From contig JAQPZY010001665.1 of assembly GCA_029931535.1 (NCBI GenBank), forward strand, positions 613,001 to 677,000: a DNA stretch of 64,000 bases, read 5' to 3'. Position 1 is the first letter of the stretch; the number at the start of each line of letters is the position of its first letter. Of this stretch, positions 45,042 to 55,540 are shown piece after piece. Both the position numbers and the translations under genes were made by a program. Under the pieces are notes generated by a model. It saw nothing but the letters and a program-made list of their open reading frames with translations. It had not been told where the DNA came from and made no database searches. The stretch is from Margaritifera margaritifera. Its lineage: Eukaryota; Mollusca; Bivalvia; Unionida; Margaritiferidae.

Positions 45042-46096
45042 GGATCTCCTGAGGGGTAGAGGGAAATGGAGCACAGTATATGTACAAATACACACAAAAA
45101 GAACACATCAGCATCGAGCACTTGAGTGTTTATTTGATCCCACAAATAAGTCAAACTATGCACAAAATAAATGTAAACTATATAAACAATCCCCAACATG
45201 GTTCAAGTTTTGATTAAGTAGACACTATATCACTTATCTAGTAAGATGTTACTCATAACAATGTGAAAGTTATAAGAACAGTCTCCATAATAGCTAAAGG
45301 ATTGATCAACCATAATGTGACACTTGTATTCTTTAAATGTTTTAAGCATGAAATTCAGACTCAAGCTTGAATCCCAGTTCAAATCTAGCATGGTGGTAGA
45401 GCAATCAGTGTTAAGAAGATTCTGAAAGTTTTTTTTAAATTCTAACTTCAATTTATGTAAAGTTACAGTATGTCAAATATATGGTTTTCATGCATGAGCT
45501 TTAGTTTTTATGCTAAAAATAGTTCTAGAAGACAGAAGCAGGTGTCATTCATAGTCAGAATTATGCAATTTAATTGATGATACAGATTACAAAGTAAAAT
45601 AAAAAATCTGTTCATCAATAAAATATTTAGTAGTTTAAAAGTTCAGTCATTGAAGCATATTATTATTATGTAAATATGTCTAACAATCAAGTTTCATTAA
45701 CAAGTCCAACAAACCCATCCTCAAAAATACAGATCAGAGTGGTAATGAAATCAATCTATCCGGCACTAGAATGCTTCATTAATATATACTGATGAGATAT
45801 GACTGATAAACTCATCCACGATCATCATGTTCATATTCACAATTTTCAGAATTATTGTAACAAACATGTATCTTATTACAAACACCATTAAAGATCAATG
45901 TACAAGCTATGAAGCGTCAAATCTTTTTTCGTTATACAGCAGACTGTTTTCATTCAATGTGCTCTTTTTCTTGGATGGCATCATTATATGTAAGATGAAA
46001 GTTTTTATATTTAAAAAAAAATACATTTTTTTCATTACAAAAATGTATCACATTTTGTGATATCAAAATGATTATATTTAATATGAAATTTGCTTT

Positions 46097-46305
46097 TATG
46101 GGGTTTAACACCATTTTTCAGCACATGATAGGCTATACATGGCAGCCAGTATATTTGGTGGAGGAAGAACCCGGAAAGATCTGCCTACCTACAGGAAGCT
46201 ACTGGCAAACTTTCTCACATACCCACGTTGGTCGAGCTGATACTTGAACTCACACAGACAGCAGTGAGATGTGTGATAACTTGACAGTTAGTATGCAACG
46301 TGGGC
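46097..46305 (-). mobile_element. tRNA-derived SINE, second tail type
   Basis: On the minus strand a worn head with a B-box-like GAGTTCAAGTATC is followed by a body containing GTTTGCCAGTAGCTTCCTGT and AGATCTTTCCGGGTTCTTCC. It ends GTGCTGAAAAATGGTGTTAA then ACCCC. The tail matches 19,465-19,512. Confidence 0.65.
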
Positions 46306-47043
46306 AAGAATAGTTGGATTTTTCCAAAACTGTCACCAAGCATTTGTAAAACAATTCCTTGAACACGTTTTAATCACCAAATCATGAGAATGTCCTTTGA
46401 ATGTACAGGGAATCCGTTTCCTCAGGTGAAAAACATGGGGCAATTTAGGTCGCTCGTTCTCTTTATAATTGTTGTTGTATTATGAATCTACTCAAGTTTC
46501 AGTTTTTATTAATGACATACGTTAATCAGCTGAGGTTTTTCAGTCCACCAGTATCTTTCTCTTGCCTTTGGGTTATGCATTACATGAACATCCTAGCAAT
46601 TCTGTTGTTGTCAAGCCTGATTTGGCAGAAGCTTTGATAGAGCAATGACTTTGGTGTCCAGGTGCGCGTCGTTACGTATGTCTGTCCGTACCTATGTATA
46701 TTCATCCACACCACATATTAAACTCAGTGTTAAAGTTTTTAATTTAACAAGTGTATGGCTTTATCTCCTTCAGTGCTGTGGATACATTTAAAACTGATTC
46801 AATACATTACCAGCTTGTTAACCACCATTTCAGGCTGACGTTGCCATTTTAGATTTTTGAAGAAATTCAGCATTTATTGTACAACTTAAATTGAATATTT
46901 GTGGAACTATATCCAAGTAATATCTTCGACAGTTTCAGCAATCAGTTTTACACACACACACACACAGTCATGGCTCTTCTTAAACTCTGATATTAATTTT
47001 GTGCAAAATAGTAAACGAAATGAGTAATAATGTAAATTTCCAG

Positions 47044-47244
47044 CTGCGTGCAAAGTCTACGTGAATTTGATGTCAGCTGGATGTCACTTCTGCCTCGCCT
47101 AAAGTTGCCATGCTTTGAACTCTGTTCAAAATCTGTAACAGAAAAGCATAGCAGGATTGTGTATTCATGTCTGACAACAGCAAGTGGAGTCCATATACGA
47201 ATTCGAAGTAGTAACATTTGTGCATCTGAAGTTACACGGAAAAT
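47044..47244 (+). CDS. Unnamed gene, exon 4 of the phase-consistent series
   Basis: After the acceptor TGTAAATTTCCAG the single base C completes the codon from exon 3, then CVQSLREFDVSWMSLLPRLK, LPCFELCSKSVTEKHSRIVY, SCLTTASGVHIRIRSSNICA and SEVTRK follow without a stop. The donor AAAAT/GTATGT leaves phase 2. The segment is beta-rich, with five Cys and a Trp, and reads like a globular domain. A minus frame of 99 codons is its shadow. I do not recognise the family. Confidence 0.7.
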
Positions 47245-47299
47245 GTATGTACAGTGTTGCTTGTCAATTGTATGATTCTGTTTCAATTTCATTTTTTAG

Positions 47300-47333
47300 G
47301 AAAGTGCTTGAAAATCAAAAGAAGATGGACTGA
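47300..47333 (+). CDS. Unnamed gene, terminal coding exon
   Basis: A 55-bp intron with GTATGT...TTTTTTAG ends just before 47,300. The G completes ATG, then KVLENQKKMD and TGA at 47,331-47,333. The very short intron and matching phase support the model. The predicted protein end is Lys-rich. Confidence 0.65.
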
Positions 47334-49215
47334 AGAGGAGAACATGATCTATCTTTCGTCCATGAGACCATACTTGGCATCTGAGCCTATGCCTGAAGAG
47401 GTGTTCTGCAAAAGCTAGTTAACAAACTGAAAAGAAAAGCTCAATGAGCTCCAGATTCGTTCCAACACACACAGCCTAATCTCCTGTATGCGAAAGACTG
47501 TGCCCTGAGCAACTTTATATGTTCGAAGTAAGGATTTGGAAGGTGACATACTGAATTGCACCTGAAAGTCGTCCATCTATCCTTCAGTCCTGCCCTGTAC
47601 CTGTACCATTATTGTATAATCAGCTCTTTTTCATTAGACTATCATGAAATTTGATTAAAATGTTGCATGCGCAATGAACATGTGCATGTAATAATGTAAT
47701 TACTCAGATTATTTGATAAATCAAATTTGCTTTTTCTGTTTTGCTCGACATCTAATTTTACAGTGCTCTCAGTGCAATCGATAAATCAACTCCTATATTC
47801 TGTATTGAATTGTTTTGAAACTTTTTTTTATACAGTCATAATGTGCATGTATCTTTATCAGCTTTGAAATTTGTCGTTTTTATCATGCGTGCAAGAGTAA
47901 CCAAGACATAGGGACTGCTACACTTGCAAGCTGATGTCATACCAGGTTAACCCTTTGGCAATCAGGTGAGGTGCTTGTGTGCAAACCCCTCAACCAAATG
48001 AATCCGCATCATAACTCATTGCATTTTATCCCTTGGGTAACCCAAAAAATTAATTTGAAAGTTATGAATTAAGTCTAGACAAATTAATAACTTTCTAAAA
48101 GAGAAGACACACCAGTACTTCAGTAATACGCTTCTTATGTACATTGAACACCTAAATGTCTCAGGATAATTCATTATGAATTTTAAATTTTGAAACTCTA
48201 TTCACCCTTATACTCGTTTTCTTCAGTCGTACAAGATTTTTGTGCTAGAAGTTGACCAATGAATGTTCACGCATTTACTGGAGTAAAATTCGAGTCTCAT
48301 CATTCTGTTTGGTTTTCTTTTTTTTTTTTTTTTTTTTTTGCTTCATAATTTGAGGATCACTAGGCCAGTGCACTACAATGCCACGACAAGTCGCCATTTG
48401 TACATTTGGTTATGATAGATTGTGATATTAAATATATGTACACAATGTTGAACTTGTGAAATTGCTAATGCCAGTGCCAGTGTCCTGCCACTGTCATTTT
48501 GTCAAAAGATTTGCTATAGTTAACAAACTTGAATGCAAGAAGTTTGAAATGTTTTTTTAAGTTTCTTTGGCAGTTTACTGTAAATATAGGAAATGTGTAT
48601 TCATGTAGAAAGAGTACAATGGGCTGGTAGAGAAAGATCAATCACTCTGTTTGACTTAAAGTTGCATCTGTCAATGTTGGTCACCTTCACGTGCAATCAA
48701 TATTACCATCCCACTTTCTATAGTCAGCTCTCTTCAGTTTTCATCGGAATTTGCTTGGACCTTGATATAATTTGTACACGCACAGTAAATGCAGGGTTTC
48801 TTGTATTTTTACAGGCAGTTTATACTTTTGAACTCGACATTTTTTGCCTTGCAGCCCAATTTCAAAATTCTATCTATCAACTGCTGCAATTTTCATTTTT
48901 GACTGCCATCGCAAGGATATTTTTGTGGCCAGTGGAACACGTATCTAGTTGATGTTATGTTTTAGTTATGTGCACCAAAATGTATGTTGATATTTTTTCC
49001 AGTATGGCTGACATAGTTGCCAGTTTGAAAATCCTTGTTCTTCTGTATGAGAGGTATTCGTTTCAACTTTTGCTATTTGCCAAGAATTTGCAAGCTTTTG
49101 ATATTACTGAGCCTATATGAGCATTTTAGTTTATTGTACAATGTCCCCTGAAAAGACCTTAATTTTAGCTTATCAAACCGAAGACAGCGTAGCTTATGGT
49201 ATGGCCCTGTGTCTA
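47334..49215. other. 3' UTR and gene-free sequence
   Basis: The first part is probably the 3' UTR of the unnamed gene; no clean AATAAA was seen close by. A poly-T run lies at 48,318-48,340. The 119-codon frame at 48,593-48,952 has no recognisable content and no splice context. Confidence 0.45.
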
Positions 49216-50120
49216 TTGTCTACAAACATTTGGACATTTTTAATATCTCCAAAACTATCCAGCCAATTTTGATCAAGCTTAGGTTTTTGGTGGCTTCCAT
49301 AGCAGTCATTTCGTGTCCATTGCAACAGGGTGAAAACATTTTGGCCCTACTGTTCATAAAACAAAGTGAGCTCATGGCATGGCACTGCGTCTATGTGTCC
49401 ACTGAAAACTGCTTTTTACCACCACTTGGGAGGCCACATTTGTGATTCAATGAGATCAAACTTTGAATCTGGGCTAATGTTATCATGATCTTGGATAAGG
49501 TCAATAATGGATGGAATCCACATATATTAATGAGGTGATTTTTCATATTATGTAGGTGACTTTGCATCTCATTGGCTGAGTTCACATGACTCTGTAGATC
49601 ACAGTTTTTATTCAATTTTGATCAATCTTGAACGATAAGCTTATATCATCAAGATCGCAGATGAGGTAAATAATCAGTGACATCTATGCACAGCTGGCCA
49701 ATCTGGGGGATATATTTCTGATCTGATTTAGGTAAAACTTGCAATATAGGTACATATCATCAAGATATGTCACCTGTATTCCACTCTTCAGTTACTGATC
49801 AACTGATAGGTTTTAGGTCCTTATTCAGGCACTGTTAATGGTAGAGTCAAGAAACTCTGAGGAAATATGTCTAAGAGTGCTACATCATCTTTCTGAAAAT
49901 AGATCAGTTACCTATATTTCATGTTCATGAACTTTGGCAGTTTTGTTTTGAGTTCGTTTTTTATAGTAGAATCGTGAAAAGTGATGGGATGTGTATCTGC
50001 AGATTTTACATCATTCACAAACTAGGCCAGTGACCTGTACTGTATGCTTCATTGCCTTTGGATGACTTAAGTGTTTGAATTCATTTTGCAAATACTCTTA
50101 ATGGTAGGGTCATGAATTTG
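49216..50120. repeat. Strongly diverged ~130-150-bp repeats
   Basis: Blocks such as GTGACCTATATTTCATGTTC, GTGACCTGTACTGTATGCTT, TAGAATCGTGAAAAGTGATG and TAGGGTCATGAATTTG recall the 12.4-14.4 kb satellite but are too worn to count units with confidence. Confidence 0.45.
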
Positions 50121-50248
50121 TTAACTTGGACATAGGACGGAAATATATAAGCAAATTATTTAGACCAACAATAGTAATTAAGTCTAATCAAGGGGAGACA
50201 ACAACCGTGGCCATACGTGTACATAATATGTGTATGCGCATATGTATG

Positions 50249-50251
<3 letters not shown>

Positions 50252-50317
<66 letters not shown>

Positions 50318-50327
50318 TGGAGAGAGA

Positions 50328-50405
<78 letters not shown>
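50252..50405. repeat. Compound (TA)n(GA)n(TA)n microsatellite
   Basis: A (TA)n tract, a GAGA tract at 50,294-50,317, an 8-bp spacer region and a second (TA)n of about 37 repeats. It can fold on itself. The Tyr/Ile frames are artefacts. Confidence 0.95.
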
Positions 50406-51940
50406 TTTAGAACATTATAACAGAGAAAACGTTATATCCAAATTCGTTTATTTTTGAAAATTTTTATGTACTTGCCGATGTCGATGATGTTGGACATACA
50501 TGTAGTAAACAATTTATACTGGTATGATTACTGCCAGACCTAGTATGTAATGTAACAAAATTAAAAGAAAACAACATACATTTGTATAAATACATGTTAT
50601 CATGAAGACAAAATTGATAAATCAGTAAGTTTTACCATCAGATGAAATTATCAACATACATGTACATGTATCAGCCGGTGAATCATAAAAATCATTTTTT
50701 ATGTGAAAACGTCAGTGTTGCATTACACAGGTGTAAGCGTGAGCAAAGGACAGCTCAATGATTATTCATGAAACTTTAACTTGAAACATCTTTAACAACG
50801 CAATATCAATTAAGTAAGAGAAAAAAAATCAAATACTTACTCAAGTGTTTCTGCCAAAATAATTTTTTGATCGGTCGTTCCTTTTTATCTCACCTCCGCC
50901 AAGGGACGGCCGATTTTTAATCAAAGACTCAAAAGCCATCATGGACCACACTTGACCCCTTTATTACTTATAATAAATAAAAAAATATCCCGCATTTGGC
51001 CTAAACTCTCCAGATTACAACAATAAGGTAATCAATTAACAACTTGTTGTGTACACATGTTAACCTTAATAACCTTAATCCCATGACTCAGCCACGCATC
51101 ATTGCACCGGCTGCAACTACGGCTGGAACCGTTCCGGTACACAATAGACTGGTTCTGGCTGGTTTCTGTAATGCATAGGTGGAACGCGCAAAAATACATT
51201 TTTTTTTCTTTTTCTTCTTTCTTGTTTTGTTAAAAATCTATTAATTTTTAACAGGTGACAATATTAGGGACAGCTTGGTGGCAATCGAGTTAGAAATTAT
51301 AAACCCATGAGTGAAATAAGTAAGCTTTGTGCATTTTTGTTATATCCTTGACGTTTTACGTTTTTAAAAACGGTGGGGGGAGGGGGGACAAGCTGCCGGG
51401 AGTGTGTGCGAATACTATAGCCTCTAACCCTATCATAATTATTATAATTCAAACTATGAGACAGACACCGGTCGCAGTGCGAGTATCGTTAGCGAACGGC
51501 AGCCGTGCAAATATTTCTTTTTTAAAATTTTAGTACACGGGCGCCATTTGAAAAAGACAATATGGAACAACTTCCTTTGTTTATGGTGTTTTGTAGTCCG
51601 ATAAATCGGCCGCCAAACCTAAAACGGTATTGATGGGTATATGTTATGTTTAGCTGAGTTTACATCATTTGGAAAATTGTGGACTCGTCCCTAATGTATT
51701 GACCGGTCGCCATGTAGATAGTCTCTTTCCATTAAGGGCACACGGTGGCCGTGCGAATAGTCTTTCCAAAAGTTCCTACACGGCTGCCGTGCGAATAGAC
51801 ACTTCCTTAAAAGTATGACTCATGCAAACGTTTGCGCATGTGTTACCTGCCCCTGATCTGTATGCGGAAGTGGCTTATTATTATGCTGATGCACCATCTA
51901 GGCGTATTGTCTAACTTTATATTGTATGAACCACGCATAG

Positions 51941-51942
<2 letters not shown>
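50406..51942. other. Gene-free stretch with short GCCGTGCGAATA motifs
   Basis: No gene is supported. GCCGTGCGAATAG occurs at about 51,749 and 51,787 and GCCGTGCAAATA at about 51,501. TAGTCCGATAAATCGG at 51,594 resembles 27,263. Confidence 0.4.

Positions 51943-51998
<56 letters not shown>
51943..51998. repeat. (AT)n microsatellite
   Basis: About twenty-eight uninterrupted dinucleotides. Confidence 0.95.
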
Positions 51999-52001
<3 letters not shown>

Positions 52002-52174
52002 AATAATATTCCTTTTATTAACCCTTAAATAATACAAATTGCATTACACAAATGGCGTTTAATTCATGAAGAGATAAACTTTAAGTTTGTATTCTTTAAG
52101 TAAACAATATACATACAGTAAACCTTGAATTTAAAGACCTGTGTATGTGTTGAAGCTAACCCACAACACCCCTA

Positions 52175-52435
52175 TCATAACAGACAACATTTATCATGTA
52201 AATATCAACTCTACTATATACCAGGATGACCTGTCTTGACAGATTCCATGCCACGAGAGACTATATTCATCATGTAAGGATCAACTGTGTTATATACCGT
52301 AACGAGAGACGTTAAGTCTTGAGACCATCACTTGTCCTGAGAAACTACTTGTCTTGAGAAACAACTGTTCTTCATAGACCATCTATCATGCTACACCACA
52401 TTTATTATGTATGGATAAACTATAATACATACTGT
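52175..52435. repeat. Three diverged ~95-100-bp direct repeats
   Basis: CATTTATCATGTAAATATCA, TATTCATCATGTAAGGATCA and CATTTATTATGTATGGATAA recur with following TATATACC/ATACATACTG blocks. Confidence 0.45.
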
Positions 52436-52520
52436 ACAATCACTACCGCCCCCATCGCAGTTGCCCCTGAGATCACAGATTGGGCTGCGGGTTGGTTTCC
52501 ACGGCTGGAAATTTTATTAG

Positions 52521-52838
52521 CTGGCGGCTCTCCCTGAAGGAAAAAAAAAGCACAACGAAATCCATATCCTAGCTGAGACAGAACTCAACACAATATCCGA
52601 TCACATATCTAAAGCTCTCTGCGATGCCATCTCAGAGGAAGAAGATAAGCTCATTCTCAATGAAGTCGACAAATATACAGTCATGAGAAACGAAATATGG
52701 GCTGTATCACACAAGGAATATGCTTCGGTTGTCATTGACGAGGTGGCAAAAAAAAAAACAAAAAACAAATTGATAGTAAGAGGAAAAACAGAAACCTGCG
52801 AAGACATCATGAAAAGCCTCACTGGAAATTCTCAATGA
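52521..52838 (+). pseudogene. Coding-like frame of 106 codons, unassigned
   Basis: From the TAG at 52,518 to the TGA at 52,836 one frame is open without an ATG near its start. It reads as a charged helical protein: HNEIHILAETELNTISDHIS, KALCDAISEEEDKLILNEVD and KYTVMRNEIWAVSHKEYASV. An upstream piece in another frame (EITDWAAGWFPRLEILLAGG) may belong to it after a one-base shift. The composition is convincingly protein-like. It could be an exon or a gag/transposase remnant. No family recognised. Confidence 0.4.
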
Positions 52839-52969
52839 TTTGTGTTTTTGGTCTGCAGAGACAGCGGAAACGACTGCAACAATAGGACTGCCGAAACAGC
52901 TAGGACGACGACATTCTTGCTCTCAGACTCCACTCTATGCTCAAGAGTAAAGCATAAGGCCTAGTCCCA

Positions 52970-53540
52970 GTGCACCGTCACCATATGATGCATTGTGTCC
53001 ATCTAAACATGCTGCTTCGCGAAAAAGAAATGTGTCCACTTTTTAAATACATCATAGGGTTGCCAAAGGCATTATGGGCACACATGCTCTTAGTAAGTGT
53101 GGCAGCATGCATGGAAAAAGCCCTATGGTTCCACCATATCGCAAACATTGCCAATCCGTCTCTGAAAACCTGGAGAGGCCAGCAGCATGGAACGGAGTTG
53201 CTAATTTTGTTTGCCAAAAACGATGCCCCTTCCACCGGTCATACTGTGCTTGGTACATATAGGTGGTATCTGCTTACAGCGGTCACGCTTCGACATTTGT
53301 ATACATTTCTGGAGTACATTATTACTCTAAGACAAACTCTGGAGCTTCCTTTAACATCCTTTTTAGTGCTTGCACAAGCGCCTCATAAGGAACAATGGCA
53401 GCTACTATGCCATCGCCATCCTTCAGTATGGTCTAATGTGCAGCAGCAGGTTGTGAATCACCAGTGCCACTGTTCTCATTTTGTATCCTTGAACCAAAAT
53501 ATCCTGTACCCACCACCTAAATACCTGCTCCTACAATAAG
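52970..53540. other. Ambiguous coding-like segment, both strands open
   Basis: The + strand has a 189-codon frame. The minus strand has shorter frames whose content looks at least as protein-like, such as TILKDGDGIVAAIVPYEALV then QALKRMLKEAP at about 53,360-53,425, and FHAAGLSRFSETDWQCLRYG at about 53,150-53,210. I cannot decide the strand. An AATAAA lies at 53,583 on the + strand. This is probably mobile-element debris. Confidence 0.3.
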
Positions 53541-53589
53541 TGTTGCTGTTGTTTGCATAGCCAGTTGTAGACACATGTAAATAATAAAG

Positions 53590-54170
53590 CAATCTGTACA
53601 CATTTTACCTTTGCAGTGTTAAATATGGTACACCTTTAACTCATACCAGTAATAAAGGTAAATGGGTTCATATGTTTATGTGTGATACAGTGTAAGTCAT
53701 CATCTCAGCCTACTGTACAATGCTTAAGTTATATATAAATGTTTCACACAATAGGAATAAATATAATAATTGTTAACAAAATCTGTCTGTTATATCAATC
53801 GTCTGTCCTGGTTCGTTGGGAGATCCACTGATTTGAAACCCTCCTGATGCCCCAGTGACCGGAGAAATTCCAACTACTTTACAGGAAACTACCATGTAAA
53901 TACAATCAGCTTCACTATCCGATTGAATATATCCTGCAATTCCCTATTCCCCATAAATTGAATATGTTATTCAGTTGAACATGGATGGCATTGATTGATT
54001 ATCATTTGCCAGTAGCTTTTTAAAAAATGAAAATACCAGTTTGCTTCATTTTATTTTTTATTTTTTGTTTTTTGAAAATTTAGCACATAATATATCTCCC
54101 ATATAAATCAGTTGTAGTACTTTAAGGAAACCCTAGATACATTAATTTATAATATTAATGGAAGGTAATT
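53590..54170. other. Gene-free stretch
   Basis: Nothing recognised; AT-rich. Confidence 0.4.
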
Positions 54171-54171
54171 T

Positions 54172-54172
<1 letters not shown>

Positions 54173-54206
<34 letters not shown>

Positions 54207-54207
54207 A
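54173..54207. repeat. (GTT)n microsatellite
   Basis: About twelve TTG repeats. The poly-Leu start of the frame at 54,172 is an artefact of it. Confidence 0.9.
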
Positions 54208-54370
54208 TTTTCTTTATTACACGGCCACCTTGTATTTAATTTGCCCTATTCTATATATATACAGCAGCCGTATACAACTTGCAAATTCTTCATATATGGC
54301 GGTGAAGTTTTAGAATGTTCTTTCCTTGTATTTTTCTGCCATTTCTTCGTTCTGGACATTTCAGTGGGAT

Positions 54371-54690
54371 CTATGAAGGACAGTTTAGCATATGGTCTTT
54401 TTGATAGGTGTAATTTTCATCATTCAATTTCACTTTAACTTTGTCATATCCATAACAATCAAGGAACGCTGTCCATTTAATACATCGAATATTTTTATTT
54501 AATTTGATTGATGTTCTCTCTAATATCCGTCTAAGATTATTCCGAAATTCATACATGACAGTAAATTTGCGCTCACTGAAAGATGGTGGGTAATGCTGGG
54601 CTGGTTGCCATGGCAGTACTCGAAGTCCTGTGTTACTCACTCGGCACCAAATCGCCGCTAAGTAAAGCGCCTCTGCTATCTGGCGATCGT
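54371..54690 (-). CDS. Probable terminal exon on the minus strand, unassigned
   Basis: On the minus strand an acceptor-like ATTGTATAG precedes an open frame of 105 residues ending at 54,371. It reads DRQIAEALYLAAIWCRVSNT, GLRVLPWQPAQHYPPSFSER, KFTVMYEFRNNLRRILERTS and, near the end, WTAFLDCYGYDKVKVKLNDE. Codon and residue use look genuinely coding: Trp/Tyr-rich, with alternating hydrophobic strands at the end. The frame immediately upstream closes with a stop, so it must be an exon or a truncated copy. The polypyrimidine tract is weak. A 79-codon + frame at 54,583-54,822 is probably its shadow. No upstream exon was found on the minus strand and I do not recognise the protein. Confidence 0.45.
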
Positions 54691-54829
54691 CTATACAATT
54701 TTATAGATTATCCCTACGCCGACCAGCTGGGCGGATACATGTGTATATTCAGAGTTCCACAAAACAAATACATAAACTTGACCTCTTTACTTTATTTTTT
54801 TATGATGAGATACTTGTCTTGATTTTAAT

Positions 54830-55462
54830 TTTAACTAAATAACATTCTTCCTAAAACTGTGTTAGCATGCGATTTTTAAAGCGTAAAATTATCCATACTC
54901 ACTGGAGCACTTTCGATGTCAGAACATTCAATGTCTGAGGCAAGTAGCTCATGAAAATTGTCAGACGGGTTTCTATTTAAATAATTAAACACATTTATGC
55001 TTATTAATTTAGCATAGTGACTATAATTTTATTTCAATATCAAATTGAGATACGTTTAGCGGAAAAGACCGAGTCATTCACCTTATCAATTGAAGCGGTC
55101 GCTCAAAGGGAGACATTAAGAAAAATTGTTTTTTTAGGTCACGAAAAGCCCCCCTAGAGTTTATTTCCCATAGACCGTACTGTCTATATTTCTTATTATC
55201 GATGTGAAACTTCCATAAACATCATGTGTATCTTCTTTTTTTGAATTATAGTTGGTAACGTTTCAGCTTAGTCTCACCTTTTTGAGATCATGAAATTTAG
55301 ATGTCGCTCGGCTTGATTTTGAGCATGAAAGCCCTGTCCTGTCCAATCGGAGATAATTTGGAGAGATTAGAAGACAGCGATATGGATTTATCTTACTTGG
55401 AACAAGGGATAATGATCTGATGAAATATGTACAATTTAATTCCAAGCAGCACGCAGACTCTT
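54830..55462. other. Gene-free stretch
   Basis: No supported gene. The 92-codon minus frame at 55,263-55,541 runs through the hairpin and has no recognisable content. Confidence 0.4.
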
Positions 55463-55533
55463 CGTCGCAAGCCACGGGCCATAATCCGCTTCTTTCAAAG
55501 GAGCATAGCGGATTATCACCCGTGGCTTGCGAC
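55463..55533. repeat. Near-perfect hairpin, 28-bp arms with a 15-base loop
   Basis: The left arm (55,463-55,490) begins CGTCGCAAGCCACGGG and ends ATAATCCGCT. The right arm (55,506-55,533) begins AGCGGATTAT and ends CCCGTGGCTTGCGACG. The arms pair at 26 of 28 positions, with only CC against CA/TG mispaired, around the loop TCTTTCAAAGGAGCA. It is GC-richer than the surroundings. It resembles a fold-back element or the fused ends of a small DNA transposon; a structured RNA is less likely. Confidence 0.8.
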
Positions 55534-55540
55534 GATGGCA

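Larger units (their letters stand above)
43880..47043 (+). other. Intron between exons 3 and 4, mostly featureless
   Basis: Apart from the (GA)n tract at 44,941 and the SINE at 46,097 I see no gene. The frames of 99-109 codons here lie over simple repeats or AT-rich sequence. A short (CA)n lies at about 46,952. Confidence 0.5.

Noticed and set aside
44785..45199. Leu-Ser-rich minus frames resembling a low-complexity secreted protein
   Set aside because: Translation of a (GA)n microsatellite.
48593..48952. A 119-codon + frame
   Set aside because: No motif, no splice context and hydrophobic AT-rich content; consistent with chance in this base composition.
50126..50420. Tyr-Ile repeat proteins with an Arg-Glu insert
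   Set aside because: Translation of a compound TA/GA/TA microsatellite.
52970..53539. A 189-codon + frame as a real gene
   Set aside because: Its residue content is less protein-like than that of the opposite strand, it starts next to stops, and it has no recognisable motif. Kept only as ambiguous debris.
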